Source: Opitutia bacterium
Lineage (GTDB): Bacteria > Verrucomicrobiota > Verrucomicrobiia > Opitutales > T3Sed10-336
DNA: 64,000 nucleotides
Direction of reading: 5' to 3'
Assembly (NCBI GenBank): GCA_003558065.1
Contig: PWMU01000047.1
Span: 1 to 64,000, forward strand
The first letter of the stretch is position 1; each line of letters begins with the position of its first letter. The translations under genes and the position numbers were made by a program. Below the pieces are notes generated by a model. That model was not told the origin of the DNA, did no database searches, and worked only from the letters and a program-made list of their open reading frames with translations. Positions 27,121 through 35,823 of the stretch are shown here, piece after piece.

Positions 27121-27157
27121 AAAAACGGGCTCCCGTGGCGGGAGCCCGTTTTTTTTT
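27121..27157 (+). terminator. Strong intrinsic terminator of the porin gene
   Basis: CGGGCTCCCG and CGGGAGCCCG form a perfect 10-bp stem over TGG, extended by A/T pairs and followed by nine T. A-runs on the other side make it potentially bidirectional. Confidence 0.9.
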
Positions 27158-27300
27158 GGCTTGTTCGCCTGCGTGGTATTGCGCCGATAACGGGGTCCTT
27201 TCGCGTCGCAAACAGTATCGCTACGGAATGGCGAACCCTTTCGAAATCCCAATCAATCAGGGAGATGACCCTGAATTTCGGAGAGGTTCGAAACAGAAAC

Positions 27301-27336
27301 AAAAAAAGGGCCCTCCGGAAGAGGAGGGCCCTTTTT
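27301..27336 (-). terminator. Bidirectional terminator of the convergent 27.96 kb gene
   Basis: AAAAAAAGGGCCCTCC pairs with GGAGGGCCCTTTTTT around a six-base loop. It lies 20 bp after the stop of the - strand outer-membrane protein, and its A/T flanks would also stop + strand read-through. Confidence 0.85.
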
Positions 27337-27356
27337 TGTGGAGCGCTGAAACCCCA

Positions 27357-27959
27357 TTAGAAGTTGTAGCGCAGGCCGCCGAGCAGCCCCAACTCGCCGT
27401 CTTCGATATCGACCTCCCCGATGAGACCGAGCTCCTGGGTCAGGAAGTACTGGACGGTTCCCGTGATCCCGATCCAATTGTCGTCGATGTCGCCGCCGAA
27501 GAAGACGTGACGGATCTCGCCCGCGAATTCGAAGTCCTCGTTCAGGCGATGGCGGATGCCCCCGCGGACGCTGAATCCGACTTCATCGATGCTGCCGCCG
27601 CCGAATTGCCCCGGCAAATCCAGGTCCATGTATTCAATGGCCGGGCCGGCGTAAAGGTCGGTGTCCTCAAGAATCTTGTACCGGTAGGCGGCGCCGAAAT
27701 GGGCCTGCGTGAAGTCGATGTCATCCGTAAGGTAGCGCAGTTGACCGAAGAGGAATACCTCGGGAGCCACGAGGGCAGCGCCACGGACGCGCACGCCGAC
27801 GTAATCCTGGCTTCCGGGGCCCGCACCGTAGCTCGGATAAAGGGCGAGATTCCCCTCCAGGTAGTTATAGTTGATGCCTTCGGGCGCCACAGTTTGCGCC
27901 GATGCGGTCACCGCACCCATCATTCCGGCTGTGAAAAGTGTAATTAAGGTTTTTTTCAT
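27357..27959 (-). CDS. Small outer-membrane beta-barrel protein
   Basis: 200 residues with a signal peptide (MKKTLITLFTAGMMGAVTASA) and eight-strand-like barrel sequence (YRYKILEDTDLYAGPAIEYMD, SVRGGIRHRLNEDFEFAGEI) ending LRYNF. It resembles OmpA/OprF-N or YfaZ-like barrels in size. It has no extra periplasmic domain. Function unknown; the neighbouring porin is convergent and not in the same operon. Confidence 0.75.
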   Translation of the reverse strand: MKKTLITLFTAGMMGAVTASAQTVAPEGINYNYLEGNLALYPSYGAGPGSQDYVGVRVRGAALVAPEVFLFGQLRYLTDDIDFTQAHFGAAYRYKILEDTDLYAGPAIEYMDLDLPGQFGGGSIDEVGFSVRGGIRHRLNEDFEFAGEIRHVFFGGDIDDNWIGITGTVQYFLTQELGLIGEVDIEDGELGLLGGLRYNF

Positions 27960-28110
27960 AGTGATATTTTCTGCGTTTTCTTTTGTAGCGTTTAGTCCTG
28001 ATGCCGTGTCGGCCCGATTCCGGGCCTTTGGCAGGGTTTTTCATTTTGTCGGGGTTGTAGCCCCAATCGTCAAGGAAGAACTGTTGGGTGTCTTTAAAAA
28101 ATCGTGACAC
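27865..28110 (-). CDS. Possible small basic protein after fabD
   Basis: An 81-codon frame from GTG 28110 begins SRFFKDTQQFFLDDWGYNPDKMKN and then becomes very basic (KRYKRKRRKYHY). Its last third overlaps the outer-membrane protein gene in another frame. It starts 31 bp after fabD. The first 50 residues look protein-like, but the overlap and the weak start keep this doubtful. Confidence 0.2.
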   Translation of the reverse strand: MSRFFKDTQQFFLDDWGYNPDKMKNPAKGPESGRHGIRTKRYKRKRRKYHYEKNLNYTFHSRNDGCGDRIGANCGARRHQL

Positions 28111-28141
28111 GAACCGCCGGTTCCGGTCCGGATGAAGAATG

Positions 28142-28999
28142 TCACGTCCGGGCCTTCTGGATTTTTCTCAGGAGTCCGGCTAGTACTTTGCCGGGCCCGA
28201 CCTCTTCGAAATCCGCACCAGGGGCTTGGTCGAGGAGGTAATCGATGGACTCGGTCCACCGGACCGAGCTGACGATTTGCTCGGTGAGGTTGGCTGGGAT
28301 CTCATCGTCCTTGTAGGGACGGGCCGATACGTTCGCAACGACGGGAAACGCGGTTCTGGAAAAAGTGAAGGATTCGAGGAAACGGGCGAAGGATTCAGCC
28401 GCCGGCTTCATGTAGCGGGAATGAAAGGCGGCGCTCACTTTGAGCGGGACGACCATGCGGGCCCCGGCGTCCTTGAAAACCGGCCCGGCCCGGTCGAGGT
28501 CCTCTTTTGGGCCGGAAATCACGGTTTGATCCGGGGCATTCAGGTTGGCGATGTCGATCGAATCGAGGCTGTTCCCGCGCAGCGCGTCTTCGATCTTCCG
28601 CCGGTCGAGTCCCACGATCGCGGCCATGCCGCCGCCGGTGGCCTCGCCCATCAACCGCCCCCGTTCCTGAACCAGGCGAAGGCCCGTTGCGAAATCGAAC
28701 ACTCCGGCCGCCAGCAGGGCGTTGTACTCGCCGAGACTGTGACCGGCCGCGAAAGCGGGCGCTTCAGCGCCGTCCTCCAGCGTTTGCATCCATGTGAGGG
28801 CGTTGACGACGTAGAGGGCGGGTTGCGTGTGCTGAGTGAGGTTCAGTCTGCCTTCCGGATCCTCAAGACAGAGTTGCTCGATCGAGTAACCGAGGACCTC
28901 GTCGGCGGTACGAACCTGGTCGCGGAAGCGCGGGAAGAGTTCCGCACCCATGCCGGGTGCCTGGGAACCTTGTCCGGGAAAAAGGAATACTCGGGTCAT
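28142..28999 (-). CDS. fabD: Malonyl-CoA:ACP transacylase
   Basis: 285 residues. FabD transfers malonyl from CoA to acyl carrier protein for fatty acid elongation. N-terminal FLFPGQGSQAPGMG, the nucleophile serine in AAGHSLGEYNAL, Arg in LVQERGRLMGEA, and the second catalytic His in SAAFHSRYM are all visible. It lies downstream of the ebo-like genes on the same strand after a 113-bp gap. No other fab genes or acpP follow. A dedicated role with a polyketide or lipid product of the ebo-like genes is conceivable but not shown. Confidence 0.93.
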   Translation of the reverse strand: MTRVFLFPGQGSQAPGMGAELFPRFRDQVRTADEVLGYSIEQLCLEDPEGRLNLTQHTQPALYVVNALTWMQTLEDGAEAPAFAAGHSLGEYNALLAAGVFDFATGLRLVQERGRLMGEATGGGMAAIVGLDRRKIEDALRGNSLDSIDIANLNAPDQTVISGPKEDLDRAGPVFKDAGARMVVPLKVSAAFHSRYMKPAAESFARFLESFTFSRTAFPVVANVSARPYKDDEIPANLTEQIVSSVRWTESIDYLLDQAPGADFEEVGPGKVLAGLLRKIQKART

Positions 29000-29112
29000 T
29001 GGCGGGTGGTAAGTGTTAAGTGAAGAGCGACGAAAACGGGAAATCGTTTTCTATAGGGTCCGAAAACGGTCGGTGTCAATCTTGCAGCGGAGGCCGGTTG
29101 GCCTCCGGGGTC

Positions 29113-30498
29113 TCATTCGTTCCGGCCGGGGGCCACCATTTGCCGGATGCGGTCCTTCACGTTGGTGGAGCCGATCGAGGCCGGCAGGTCGGGGACCGGG
29201 TGGCCGGTGATGAAGACCGGGTGGTTTCCCTCGTCTTCCGGGATGCGTCCGTGGGAGCCTTTCACGAGCGCGGGGTCCAGCGGAATTACATCGAGCAGCG
29301 TGCGGAATCCGAGTTTCTTCTTCAGAAAAAACTTCATAAGCTTGAGCCTGGGAAATCGGATCTCGGGATCCAAGAAGAGTTCGACCGGGTCGAATCCGGG
29401 TTTGCGGTGGATATCGACGCAGCGTGCGAAATCCGGAGCCTTGCGGTCGTCATTCCAGTAATAGTAAGTAAACCAGCAGCGGGGTGCGGCGATGGCGATC
29501 AACTCGCCGGCGCGTGGGTGGTCGAGTCCCCGGGCGTTTTTTTCTTTCGCTCCCAGAACTTCGGCCACGCCCGCGGTTCTCTCCAACACCCGGCGGACCT
29601 CGGGCTCGATCGAGGGGTCGTTGATGTAGATATGCGCGACCTGGTGGTCGGCGACCGCGAACGCCCGGCTCGCGCCGCAGTCCAGAAGTTCCAGGCCCAG
29701 CTCGTCCTTGACGGTGATCCATCGCTTGTCCCGGAAGACCCGGTTCAGGTGGACGGGTGTATTGACTCCCTCGATACCGTACTCCGAAAGGACCGCGACC
29801 CGGATCCCGCGTTGGGTGAAGAAGTCGATAAGCTCTCCGGCGATGGTATCGATTTCTTCCAGGTCGCCGGCGATGGCGGGGTCACCCGGACCCAGGCGCT
29901 GAAGGTTGTAATCAAGATGCGGCAGGTAGATCAGGCTGAGCGTGGGCGAGTGTTTTTCCTCGAACCAGCGGGCGGATCCGGCGATCCACCGGGAGGAATC
30001 CGATGCGGACAGAGGACCCCAGAAAGTGGGGAAAGGAAACTCGCCGAGGTCCTTCTTGATTTCGTGGCGCACTGTCATGGGGTGGGTGTAGACGTCGAAG
30101 ACCTTGCGTCCGTCCGCCGGATACATCGGTCTCGGGGTGATCGAGTAATCCGCTGAGGAATACATATTGTACCACCAAAAGAGTTTGGCGCAGGTGAAGG
30201 ACGGGTCCGCGGCCTTCAGCTCGTCCCAGATCTTGGGAGACCGGACGAGTCGCTCGGGCTGCTTCCAGAACTGGACTTCCGCCAGGTCCCGGTTGTACCA
30301 GCCATTGCCGACAATCCCGTGTTCCGAGTGGCGTTTGCCGGTGACGTAATCGTACTGGGCCGTGCAGGTGACGGCGGGAAAAGCCGGGTCGATCCTTGCC
30401 AGGCTACCCCCGGAGGCGAACGCTTTCAGGCGGGGCGTATGGTCCCCGATCAGCGAGCCGCAGAGGCCGACGATATTGATGACAGCGGTGCGTTGCAT
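29113..30498 (-). CDS. Alkaline phosphatase-superfamily phosphodiesterase, EboF-type
   Basis: 461 residues of the nucleotide pyrophosphatase/phosphodiesterase fold. The nucleophile is probably Thr in FPAVTCTAQYDYVTG; the family insertion HSEHGIVGNGWY follows. Two canonical metal motifs differ from classic NPP enzymes: the usual DHG segment reads SEYGIEG here, and DxxxHxxG reads DYNLQRLG. C-terminal DHQVAHIYI provides another His. No signal peptide is seen. It is the last of the - strand eboC-D-E-F set, 208 bp after eboE. In ebo clusters this gene is needed with the others for trafficking a metabolite to the periplasm; the substrate here is unknown. Confidence 0.78.
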   Translation of the reverse strand: MQRTAVINIVGLCGSLIGDHTPRLKAFASGGSLARIDPAFPAVTCTAQYDYVTGKRHSEHGIVGNGWYNRDLAEVQFWKQPERLVRSPKIWDELKAADPSFTCAKLFWWYNMYSSADYSITPRPMYPADGRKVFDVYTHPMTVRHEIKKDLGEFPFPTFWGPLSASDSSRWIAGSARWFEEKHSPTLSLIYLPHLDYNLQRLGPGDPAIAGDLEEIDTIAGELIDFFTQRGIRVAVLSEYGIEGVNTPVHLNRVFRDKRWITVKDELGLELLDCGASRAFAVADHQVAHIYINDPSIEPEVRRVLERTAGVAEVLGAKEKNARGLDHPRAGELIAIAAPRCWFTYYYWNDDRKAPDFARCVDIHRKPGFDPVELFLDPEIRFPRLKLMKFFLKKKLGFRTLLDVIPLDPALVKGSHGRIPEDEGNHPVFITGHPVPDLPASIGSTNVKDRIRQMVAPGRNE

Positions 30499-30706
30499 GG
30501 CGACAGCCTACGGCGGGCAGGTGCCGGTTAAAGTTCAAAGTTCATGCGGGAGGAGTCATGCAGTTGGCTCTTACCGGTTTCAGAGAGGATTTTGTGTTCG
30601 TGCAATTCCGAGACCGTCGGTAAACGCCGTGACTCGCAGGATCTCGGGCGGAAGACCCGCCTTTAACGATGAACCTCGAGGCCTGAACCGGCGGTTCCGC
30701 GGCGTC

Positions 30707-31900
30707 CTATCCAAGCCGTTCCAGTACCCAGCGAAACTCTTTTTCGATACTGTCCACTATCGACTCGCGTCCCAGGGCCTCCGGAAAGACATCGAAAGTG
30801 TAGGTTTCGATCTCGAGATGAGGGCAGTCGCCCTTTTGCAGGAACTTGAAGAATGCGGGGTTCAGGCACGGGGCGGTGGAACTCAGGGGGCCGTTGTTTT
30901 CGAAGTACAGAGGAACGTGAAAATGGACGCGGATACGTTCGATGTCGGACTTGAGCGGAAGCGAATCGAGCGCGGAGGGGAGGTCGGTCCAGCTCTCGAG
31001 CCCGCCGTCGCGGCGCCGTGCACGGACCTGGTGGAGGTACACCGGTTCGTCAAAGGCCCGCAGGGCCTCGAACGCTTCAGGCGAGGGTTCGGCCTCGAGG
31101 GCGTTACTGAACTGGATTTTGGACAGACGAATACCTTCGTCCCGGTAGCGGCGACAGGATTCGGCGAGATCCTCGAATTGAAGAGCGAGGTGGCAGGTGT
31201 CCACGCAGACACCGATGTGGCGCCGAAGGGTCTCTTCCGCCTCGGAACGGGTGAGCCCGCTTTGTCCGGCAATTCGTCCCGCCCCTTCCCGAAAGAGGTT
31301 TTCCCGGAAAAAGCGGAGGGCTTCCGGGGTGGATTCCAGAAGGCAGTCGGGTTCGGGCTCGAGGCCGAGGTGAATCTCCTTTCCGCTTTCTTCGTACAGG
31401 CGTTTGAGGTGAAGCGCGGCTTCGGCGAGCCGTCCGACGATAGCGGAGTTTTGGCGGGGGTCGCGGAGCCAGGATTTATAGGATCCCGGAACGGTGCTGA
31501 TGCTCCCTTCCTGTCCTTCGGGCAGGAGGACCGCGAGAATGTCGGCCAGGCGACAGGTGTAGCGGAGGCGTTCCTCGGTTTGCCAGTCGGGTTGGTATAC
31601 TTTCTCCTTCACCGAGGCTCCATGGAAACGGCCGTAGGGAAAGCCGTTGATAGTGAAGGCGTAAAAATTGTGCGCCTCCAGGAATTGGCGTGCGGCGCGG
31701 CGGGTTTCCGGCGAGTTCAGATCCTCCGTCGCCCGCACGCCCAGGCGCAGGCCCAGGCCGAAAGGAGCTTCTCCGGAAAGACGGTCGCGGAGGGCGCCGG
31801 CATGAGTTTGCACTGATTCCCGGACCTCTTCCCAGGTTTCACCCCGGTGGACATTCAGGCAGTAGGTCAGGTGGCGTGGCGGCTCGGTCGAAAGTTTCAT
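30707..31900 (-). CDS. eboE: Metabolite traffic protein EboE (xylose isomerase-like TIM barrel)
   Basis: 397 residues from ATG 31900, which overlaps the eboD stop (ATGA) and so is coupled to it. TIM-barrel segments include LTYCLNVHRGETWEEV, GLEPEPDCLLES, GVCVDTCHLALQFED, RVHFHVPLYFE and HLEIETYTFDVF, with Glu, His and Asp in positions for a metal site. The NVHPGE-like opening and the HVPL and EIETYT segments fit EboE. Reaction unknown. Confidence 0.8.
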   Translation of the reverse strand: MKLSTEPPRHLTYCLNVHRGETWEEVRESVQTHAGALRDRLSGEAPFGLGLRLGVRATEDLNSPETRRAARQFLEAHNFYAFTINGFPYGRFHGASVKEKVYQPDWQTEERLRYTCRLADILAVLLPEGQEGSISTVPGSYKSWLRDPRQNSAIVGRLAEAALHLKRLYEESGKEIHLGLEPEPDCLLESTPEALRFFRENLFREGAGRIAGQSGLTRSEAEETLRRHIGVCVDTCHLALQFEDLAESCRRYRDEGIRLSKIQFSNALEAEPSPEAFEALRAFDEPVYLHQVRARRRDGGLESWTDLPSALDSLPLKSDIERIRVHFHVPLYFENNGPLSSTAPCLNPAFFKFLQKGDCPHLEIETYTFDVFPEALGRESIVDSIEKEFRWVLERLG

Positions 31901-33162
31901 AGTGTGGCGGCGCGATCCTTCAGATAAACGAGTGCTTGCTCTATACCGGTGTGATCCACGCTGTCGACTTCGAATCGGTTGCCGATGCCCTGTGGAAACG
32001 TGAGAGTGAGTTCGCCGCCGAGGTGTTCGCGGAAATCCTCCAATCCCTTCAGGAGTTGCAGTTTGCCGGCGGGGTCGAGCCATTCGTTCTCCGGGTACCA
32101 CAAGGGAAAGCCGGAAGCCTTCAAGCCCTCGTAGATCGATTCGAATTCCTGCTCCGCGAGCCAGCCGCGGTCGGCTGCGTAACGGGCATCAAGGGCCAGG
32201 CCCATAGCGACGGCATGCCCGTGGCCGATACGGTAATTGGACAGAATTTCCAGTTTATGGGCGCTCCAATGCCCGAAGTCCAGCGGCCGCGCCCGGCCGA
32301 ACTCAAACGGATCCCCGTTGGAACGGATATGATCCAGGTGGAGCTCGGCGCAACGCCGGACCAGTTCGGCCATGAGGTCTTCGTTCCGGTCGCGCAGGCC
32401 GGGAGCCGCCCCGCACAGAAAACGGAAGAAGGCGGCGTCCTTGATGATCGCCACCTTGAATGCCTCGGCGATTCCCCCGACCCATTCGCGTTCAGGGAGT
32501 GTCGTGAGAAAGTCGCGGTCGTTGAGGACGGCGAACGGGGGTGCGAAGACGCCGATGGCGTTCTTAACGCCGTCGAGGTTGATGCCGTTCTTCACGCCGA
32601 CGCCGGCGTCATTTTGCGCGAGAACGGTGGTTGGCACCCGCACGAGGCGGACCCCGCGGTGAAGGAGCGAGGCGGCCAGGCCCACCGAGTCGAGCATCGC
32701 GCCTCCGCCGATGGCAATGATGTAGGACTGGCGGCAAACACCGCGGCGAAGGGAATCCCTCAGGGTGTCAATGGCGAGATCCAGACCTCCTTTGGCCGCT
32801 TCTCCTCCGGGAAATACTTCCGGTGCTGTAATGAGTTCCAGGGCATCGCCGTGGGTCTCAAAATACCCCTCCACTTTTTGGGCGAGGCCGGGCTGCATCG
32901 CCGCGACCTGGTCGTCGATGTAGACGCGAGCCCGGTGCCGACGGTCCTCGGAAAGCCGTTCCAGGGTGTTCTTCAGGACCGGATTTCTCGGAGAAAAAAG
33001 ATCCCGTGTGAAAACAACCGGATACTCGAAGGTTACGGAAAATGCCTGCCGGAACGGTTTGGAGGAAAAGCCATCCTTCGCGACGGGTGGCCGGCGGCCG
33101 GACGCGCAGAGGTGCGTGGCTCCCTCGGCCGGCGACGTAGAAGTGTGTGGATTGGCTTCCAT
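31897..33162 (-). CDS. eboD: EboD, 3-dehydroquinate synthase-like sugar-phosphate cyclase
   Basis: 421 residues from ATG 33162; the longer frame overlaps eboC and is not used. The NAD-binding loop AIGGGAMLDSVGLAAS and RVPTTVLAQNDAGVGVKNGIN match the dehydroquinate synthase family. Metal ligands fit Glu in VGGIAEAFKVA, His in LDFGHWSAHKLE and His in GHGHAVAMG. The enzyme may cyclise a sugar phosphate, by analogy to AroB-like cyclases, but no product is known for the ebo branch. It starts 11 bp after eboC and overlaps eboE by four bases. True aroB for aromatic biosynthesis is probably elsewhere. Confidence 0.82.
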   Translation of the reverse strand: MEANPHTSTSPAEGATHLCASGRRPPVAKDGFSSKPFRQAFSVTFEYPVVFTRDLFSPRNPVLKNTLERLSEDRRHRARVYIDDQVAAMQPGLAQKVEGYFETHGDALELITAPEVFPGGEAAKGGLDLAIDTLRDSLRRGVCRQSYIIAIGGGAMLDSVGLAASLLHRGVRLVRVPTTVLAQNDAGVGVKNGINLDGVKNAIGVFAPPFAVLNDRDFLTTLPEREWVGGIAEAFKVAIIKDAAFFRFLCGAAPGLRDRNEDLMAELVRRCAELHLDHIRSNGDPFEFGRARPLDFGHWSAHKLEILSNYRIGHGHAVAMGLALDARYAADRGWLAEQEFESIYEGLKASGFPLWYPENEWLDPAGKLQLLKGLEDFREHLGGELTLTFPQGIGNRFEVDSVDHTGIEQALVYLKDRAATL

Positions 33163-33173
33163 TAACGTGCTGT

Positions 33174-34106
33174 TCAACTGGAATAAAACCATCTTGCCAA
33201 CCGACGTTGCAAGGGCCAAAGACAAAAGACGGCGGCTCCGAGAGCCACGTTCGGCGGAGTCGGTCCGGAAGCAACGATAAGGGCGGACTGCAGCGGAATC
33301 AAGGCGCCGATCCATTTACCGATCAGGGGCGGGATGCTCGACACGTTTGTACCTGCGGCGAGGGAAAATCGCACGCTTGCGCCGATGCACACAGTGAGAA
33401 AGGCGACCCAGCTCAGCGCAAATACTGCCCATTGAAGTAGGTGGGCCGGCGTGGAGATTGTAAAATAGGCTGCCAGTCCGATCACCGAAACAGCGGCGGG
33501 GAGCCAGCCTTCCCAGGATCGATAGCCTCCCTCGGTTTCCTTGTGAGCCAGCCAGGTGACCGCGGCAATATACACGGTGACCAGGCAGGCCGCCCAGATC
33601 AGCAGCGAAGGGGGCGTGTCGATTGGGCTCACCGCTGTCGCGGCAGCCGCTCCGAGCGAAAGATTGAGCCCGCGGCAGAGTCCCATGTTCAGAGCTGCCG
33701 CAAGCCGTTGCCGCTTGGTTAGAAAGTTGTAGGCGAGGACCGCTCCCGCCAGGAGGATCGCACAAATCGACGCCGCGATTCCCGCCAGAAGGGGAAGCAG
33801 GATTCCTGCCGCGAGCAGGACGAATCCCATCCGCAAGGCGTTTCTCGGCGGAACGGCGCCGCTTGGAATGGGACGATCCGGGCGGGCGCGACGGTCCTCT
33901 TCGAGGTCCACCCAGTCATTAAAGACCAAACCGGCGCCGTAAAGGCAGAAGCTTGCCGAAATGACCGCTCCCGTGATCAGAGGGGCGTGGAGCACCCCGC
34001 CGGTCGCCAGAAGTGCTCCCGCGAGCACGTCCCCAGGAAGCGTAAGCAGATTCGGGAGACGGAAGAGCGCCAGCCAGGCTGCACCCTCATGCCTGCGTCC
34101 GGTCAC
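33174..34106 (-). CDS. eboC: EboC, UbiA-like prenyltransferase
   Basis: 310 residues, GTG start overlapping the stop of the DUF6807 gene (GTGA). A UbiA-type membrane protein with seven or more helices. The first prenyl-diphosphate motif is visible as FNDWVDLEEDRRARPDRPIPSG; a canonical second Asp motif is not obvious. Helices include LLLIWAACLVTVYIAAVTWL. UbiA enzymes attach prenyl chains to aromatics or use them as carriers; in ebo clusters the acceptor is unknown. It is followed by eboD. Confidence 0.82.
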   Translation of the reverse strand: MTGRRHEGAAWLALFRLPNLLTLPGDVLAGALLATGGVLHAPLITGAVISASFCLYGAGLVFNDWVDLEEDRRARPDRPIPSGAVPPRNALRMGFVLLAAGILLPLLAGIAASICAILLAGAVLAYNFLTKRQRLAAALNMGLCRGLNLSLGAAAATAVSPIDTPPSLLIWAACLVTVYIAAVTWLAHKETEGGYRSWEGWLPAAVSVIGLAAYFTISTPAHLLQWAVFALSWVAFLTVCIGASVRFSLAAGTNVSSIPPLIGKWIGALIPLQSALIVASGPTPPNVALGAAVFCLWPLQRRLARWFYSS

Positions 34107-35350
34107 GGTTCCTGGACTGTTACCGTTACGCCGACCGGCTCGACAAAATCCCGGTAGATTCTGGCGAAGTAATCATGCGAGGTATCTTCGGTCTTGCTCG
34201 CCCGCTTGATCAGGATGCGGTACCGCAAAGTGAGTGGCGTTTCTTCCTCCAGATCGGCGGTGAAGAAAGCTCCGAAGCGCCCGTAGTTGCGGGTGGAATA
34301 GTGTGTCGGACCCGGATTGGACGGATGATCGGCGTGAAAGACACTGTAACGGTGGCGATTGACTGTGAAGAGACCGACGAACCAGGGCGCGTCCTCCCAG
34401 ATGTCGTTGGAGAGCGATACGGCCGATTCGGGGTGAATGAAGGCGGTGGTTTCCTGGTTCTCGGCGACCTCCTGGGACGCGCGGAACTGGAAACCGGCGT
34501 GATGGGCGTCACCCCCGAGATGGACATCGCCGGTTGCCGCGGTCAATTCGATCGCAAAGTCAAGGATCAGAGTGTCTTCGTCTACCCACCATGCGGTGAC
34601 TTCGCGGGTGTCGGTTACGAGGATCCGCTCCTCGGGATCCTTCCAGTCGGTGCGCGACGCCGTCCGGCCCACTACGGGGCCGGTGATTTCACGCTCCGAA
34701 AGGTACTCGCGGTGGCGCTGGGTTTCCTGATTCGGGCCGTACCAGAAGTCCCAGCTGTCATCGCCGCTCCGCGTCCGGTTCCATCCGAGGAAGAGACCGC
34801 GGTGGTGCGAGTAGAGCCCGCCGTGTCCCTTGGTGATAAAGCCGTCACCGTCGAAATGATAAATGTGGTGAAAGGTTTTGAAGGTTTCTTCGTGACGATC
34901 CGGATCGTAGGCGTTCATGTGCCGGTAAACGGCCCGGTCTCCGTAGTGGAGGTTGCGGTACCCGTTGCCGTGATCAAAGTGGAATCCGGTTTCGTTCCGG
35001 TCGTTTGGTTCGGACTTGAGCACGAGCCGGTAGGTTTTCCTCTGTCCGCTCCGCAACTCCGGCTGGACCCAGTAGACCCTTGCGAACGTCGCTCCTTCCT
35101 TATCGATTCGTTCCACCTGGGTTCGCCATCCGGGCCGGAATCCTTCCGGGTCGACGATGTAGCAGAACAAATCCTCTACATCCGCGTGTGATTCAGGGAG
35201 GGGCAGATCGGCGATCACTGAAACATTCTTTCGGGCGATTTCCTTCGGATCGAGCTCTACCTCGTAATCCAGGTTGCCGATCCCCTTGGTGGGCAACGTG
35301 CCTGCAAGGAGAAGGCTCAGGGCGGAAAGGAGGAAGGAGGTCAGGCTCAT
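34103..35350 (-). CDS. DUF6807 family secreted protein heading the ebo-like operon
   Basis: 415 residues from ATG 35350 with a signal peptide (MSLTSFLLSALSLLLAGTL). The frame goes on to 35392 but the signal peptide starts here. The beta-rich body is typical of DUF6807, often auto-named PmoA (methane oxygenase) although it has no relation to methane oxidation. Recognised segments are GNGYRNLHYGDRAVYRHMN, FHHIYHFDGDGFITKGHGG, YSHHRGLFLGWNR and HAGFQFRASQEV, with several His clusters. Homologues often sit near sugar oxidoreductases. The four-base overlap with eboC implies shared translation, so its product is made with the ebo-like proteins. It is presumably periplasmic; function unknown. Confidence 0.72.
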   Translation of the reverse strand: MSLTSFLLSALSLLLAGTLPTKGIGNLDYEVELDPKEIARKNVSVIADLPLPESHADVEDLFCYIVDPEGFRPGWRTQVERIDKEGATFARVYWVQPELRSGQRKTYRLVLKSEPNDRNETGFHFDHGNGYRNLHYGDRAVYRHMNAYDPDRHEETFKTFHHIYHFDGDGFITKGHGGLYSHHRGLFLGWNRTRSGDDSWDFWYGPNQETQRHREYLSEREITGPVVGRTASRTDWKDPEERILVTDTREVTAWWVDEDTLILDFAIELTAATGDVHLGGDAHHAGFQFRASQEVAENQETTAFIHPESAVSLSNDIWEDAPWFVGLFTVNRHRYSVFHADHPSNPGPTHYSTRNYGRFGAFFTADLEEETPLTLRYRILIKRASKTEDTSHDYFARIYRDFVEPVGVTVTVQEP

Positions 35351-35823
35351 AAGCGGTGGTCCGGATTGGTTTGGTGTGACGATAAATCCCATCCTGTTTC
35401 CAAATGCTGGTCAAGGAAAGAGGGAAGCTCCGGCGGGAGGCCGTGTTCAACCCTTCGTCGCCGGGCCGGTATTCCATTCGGTCTCGAGAGGCCTTCCGGT
35501 TCCGGGCAGCATCCCTTCGCAGCCGGTGTTTGCATCCCCCGGGGTCAGCCACGGGCCGGCAGCAGTGGCATTCACGTGCCTTTGCCGGCCGGAGGCCGCG
35601 GCCTCCGAGGCAAAGGATTTGTCGGGGGAAGGCACGCTTCGGGTCGCCGCCGGCTCCGGGATACACCCGGTTTGGAAAGGGGACCGGCCAAAAGGCTTGA
35701 CCTCCGAAAGAGAGAGAAAACATAGTTGAATACCGGTTTTGGTCTCTTGATCGGCGCCGGGATGGTTATCCCGTCGTTTCAAGAAGCTGACCGCGTGAAA
35801 CCGTCACTATCGATCCCTTTACT
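35351..35823. other. GC-rich intergenic region between divergent operons
   Basis: All six frames are largely open here because of high GC, but none has a convincing start, signal or family resemblance. The region must hold the promoters for the DUF6807-ebo operon (-) and tctCBA (+). A long imperfect hairpin at 35579-35616 is the only structure noted. Confidence 0.5.
35579..35616. repeat. Long imperfect hairpin in the intergenic region
   Basis: Outer arms CCTTTGCC and GGCAAAGG enclose an inner perfect stem GGAGGCC-GC-GGCCTCC. There is no T-run. It could end transcription from upstream or be an extragenic palindrome. Confidence 0.5.

Noticed and set aside
27092-27356. ORFs in the gap between the porin and the small barrel gene
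   Set aside because: The gap contains two strong terminators; the frames there have poly-Lys/Phe runs made by the terminator T/A tracts.
30499-30706. Possible gene or regulatory RNA between eboE and eboF
   Set aside because: No start codon with ribosome site and no clear hairpin beyond a 5-bp stem near 30642; treated as an unremarkable spacer.
34175-35191. 338-codon open frame on the + strand
   Set aside because: Antisense to the DUF6807 gene; no start context and no recognisable domain.
35404-35700. 98-codon + strand frame before tctC
   Set aside because: Arg/Gly/Pro-rich, no homologous look, and several other frames are open in the same stretch, as expected of GC-rich noncoding DNA.
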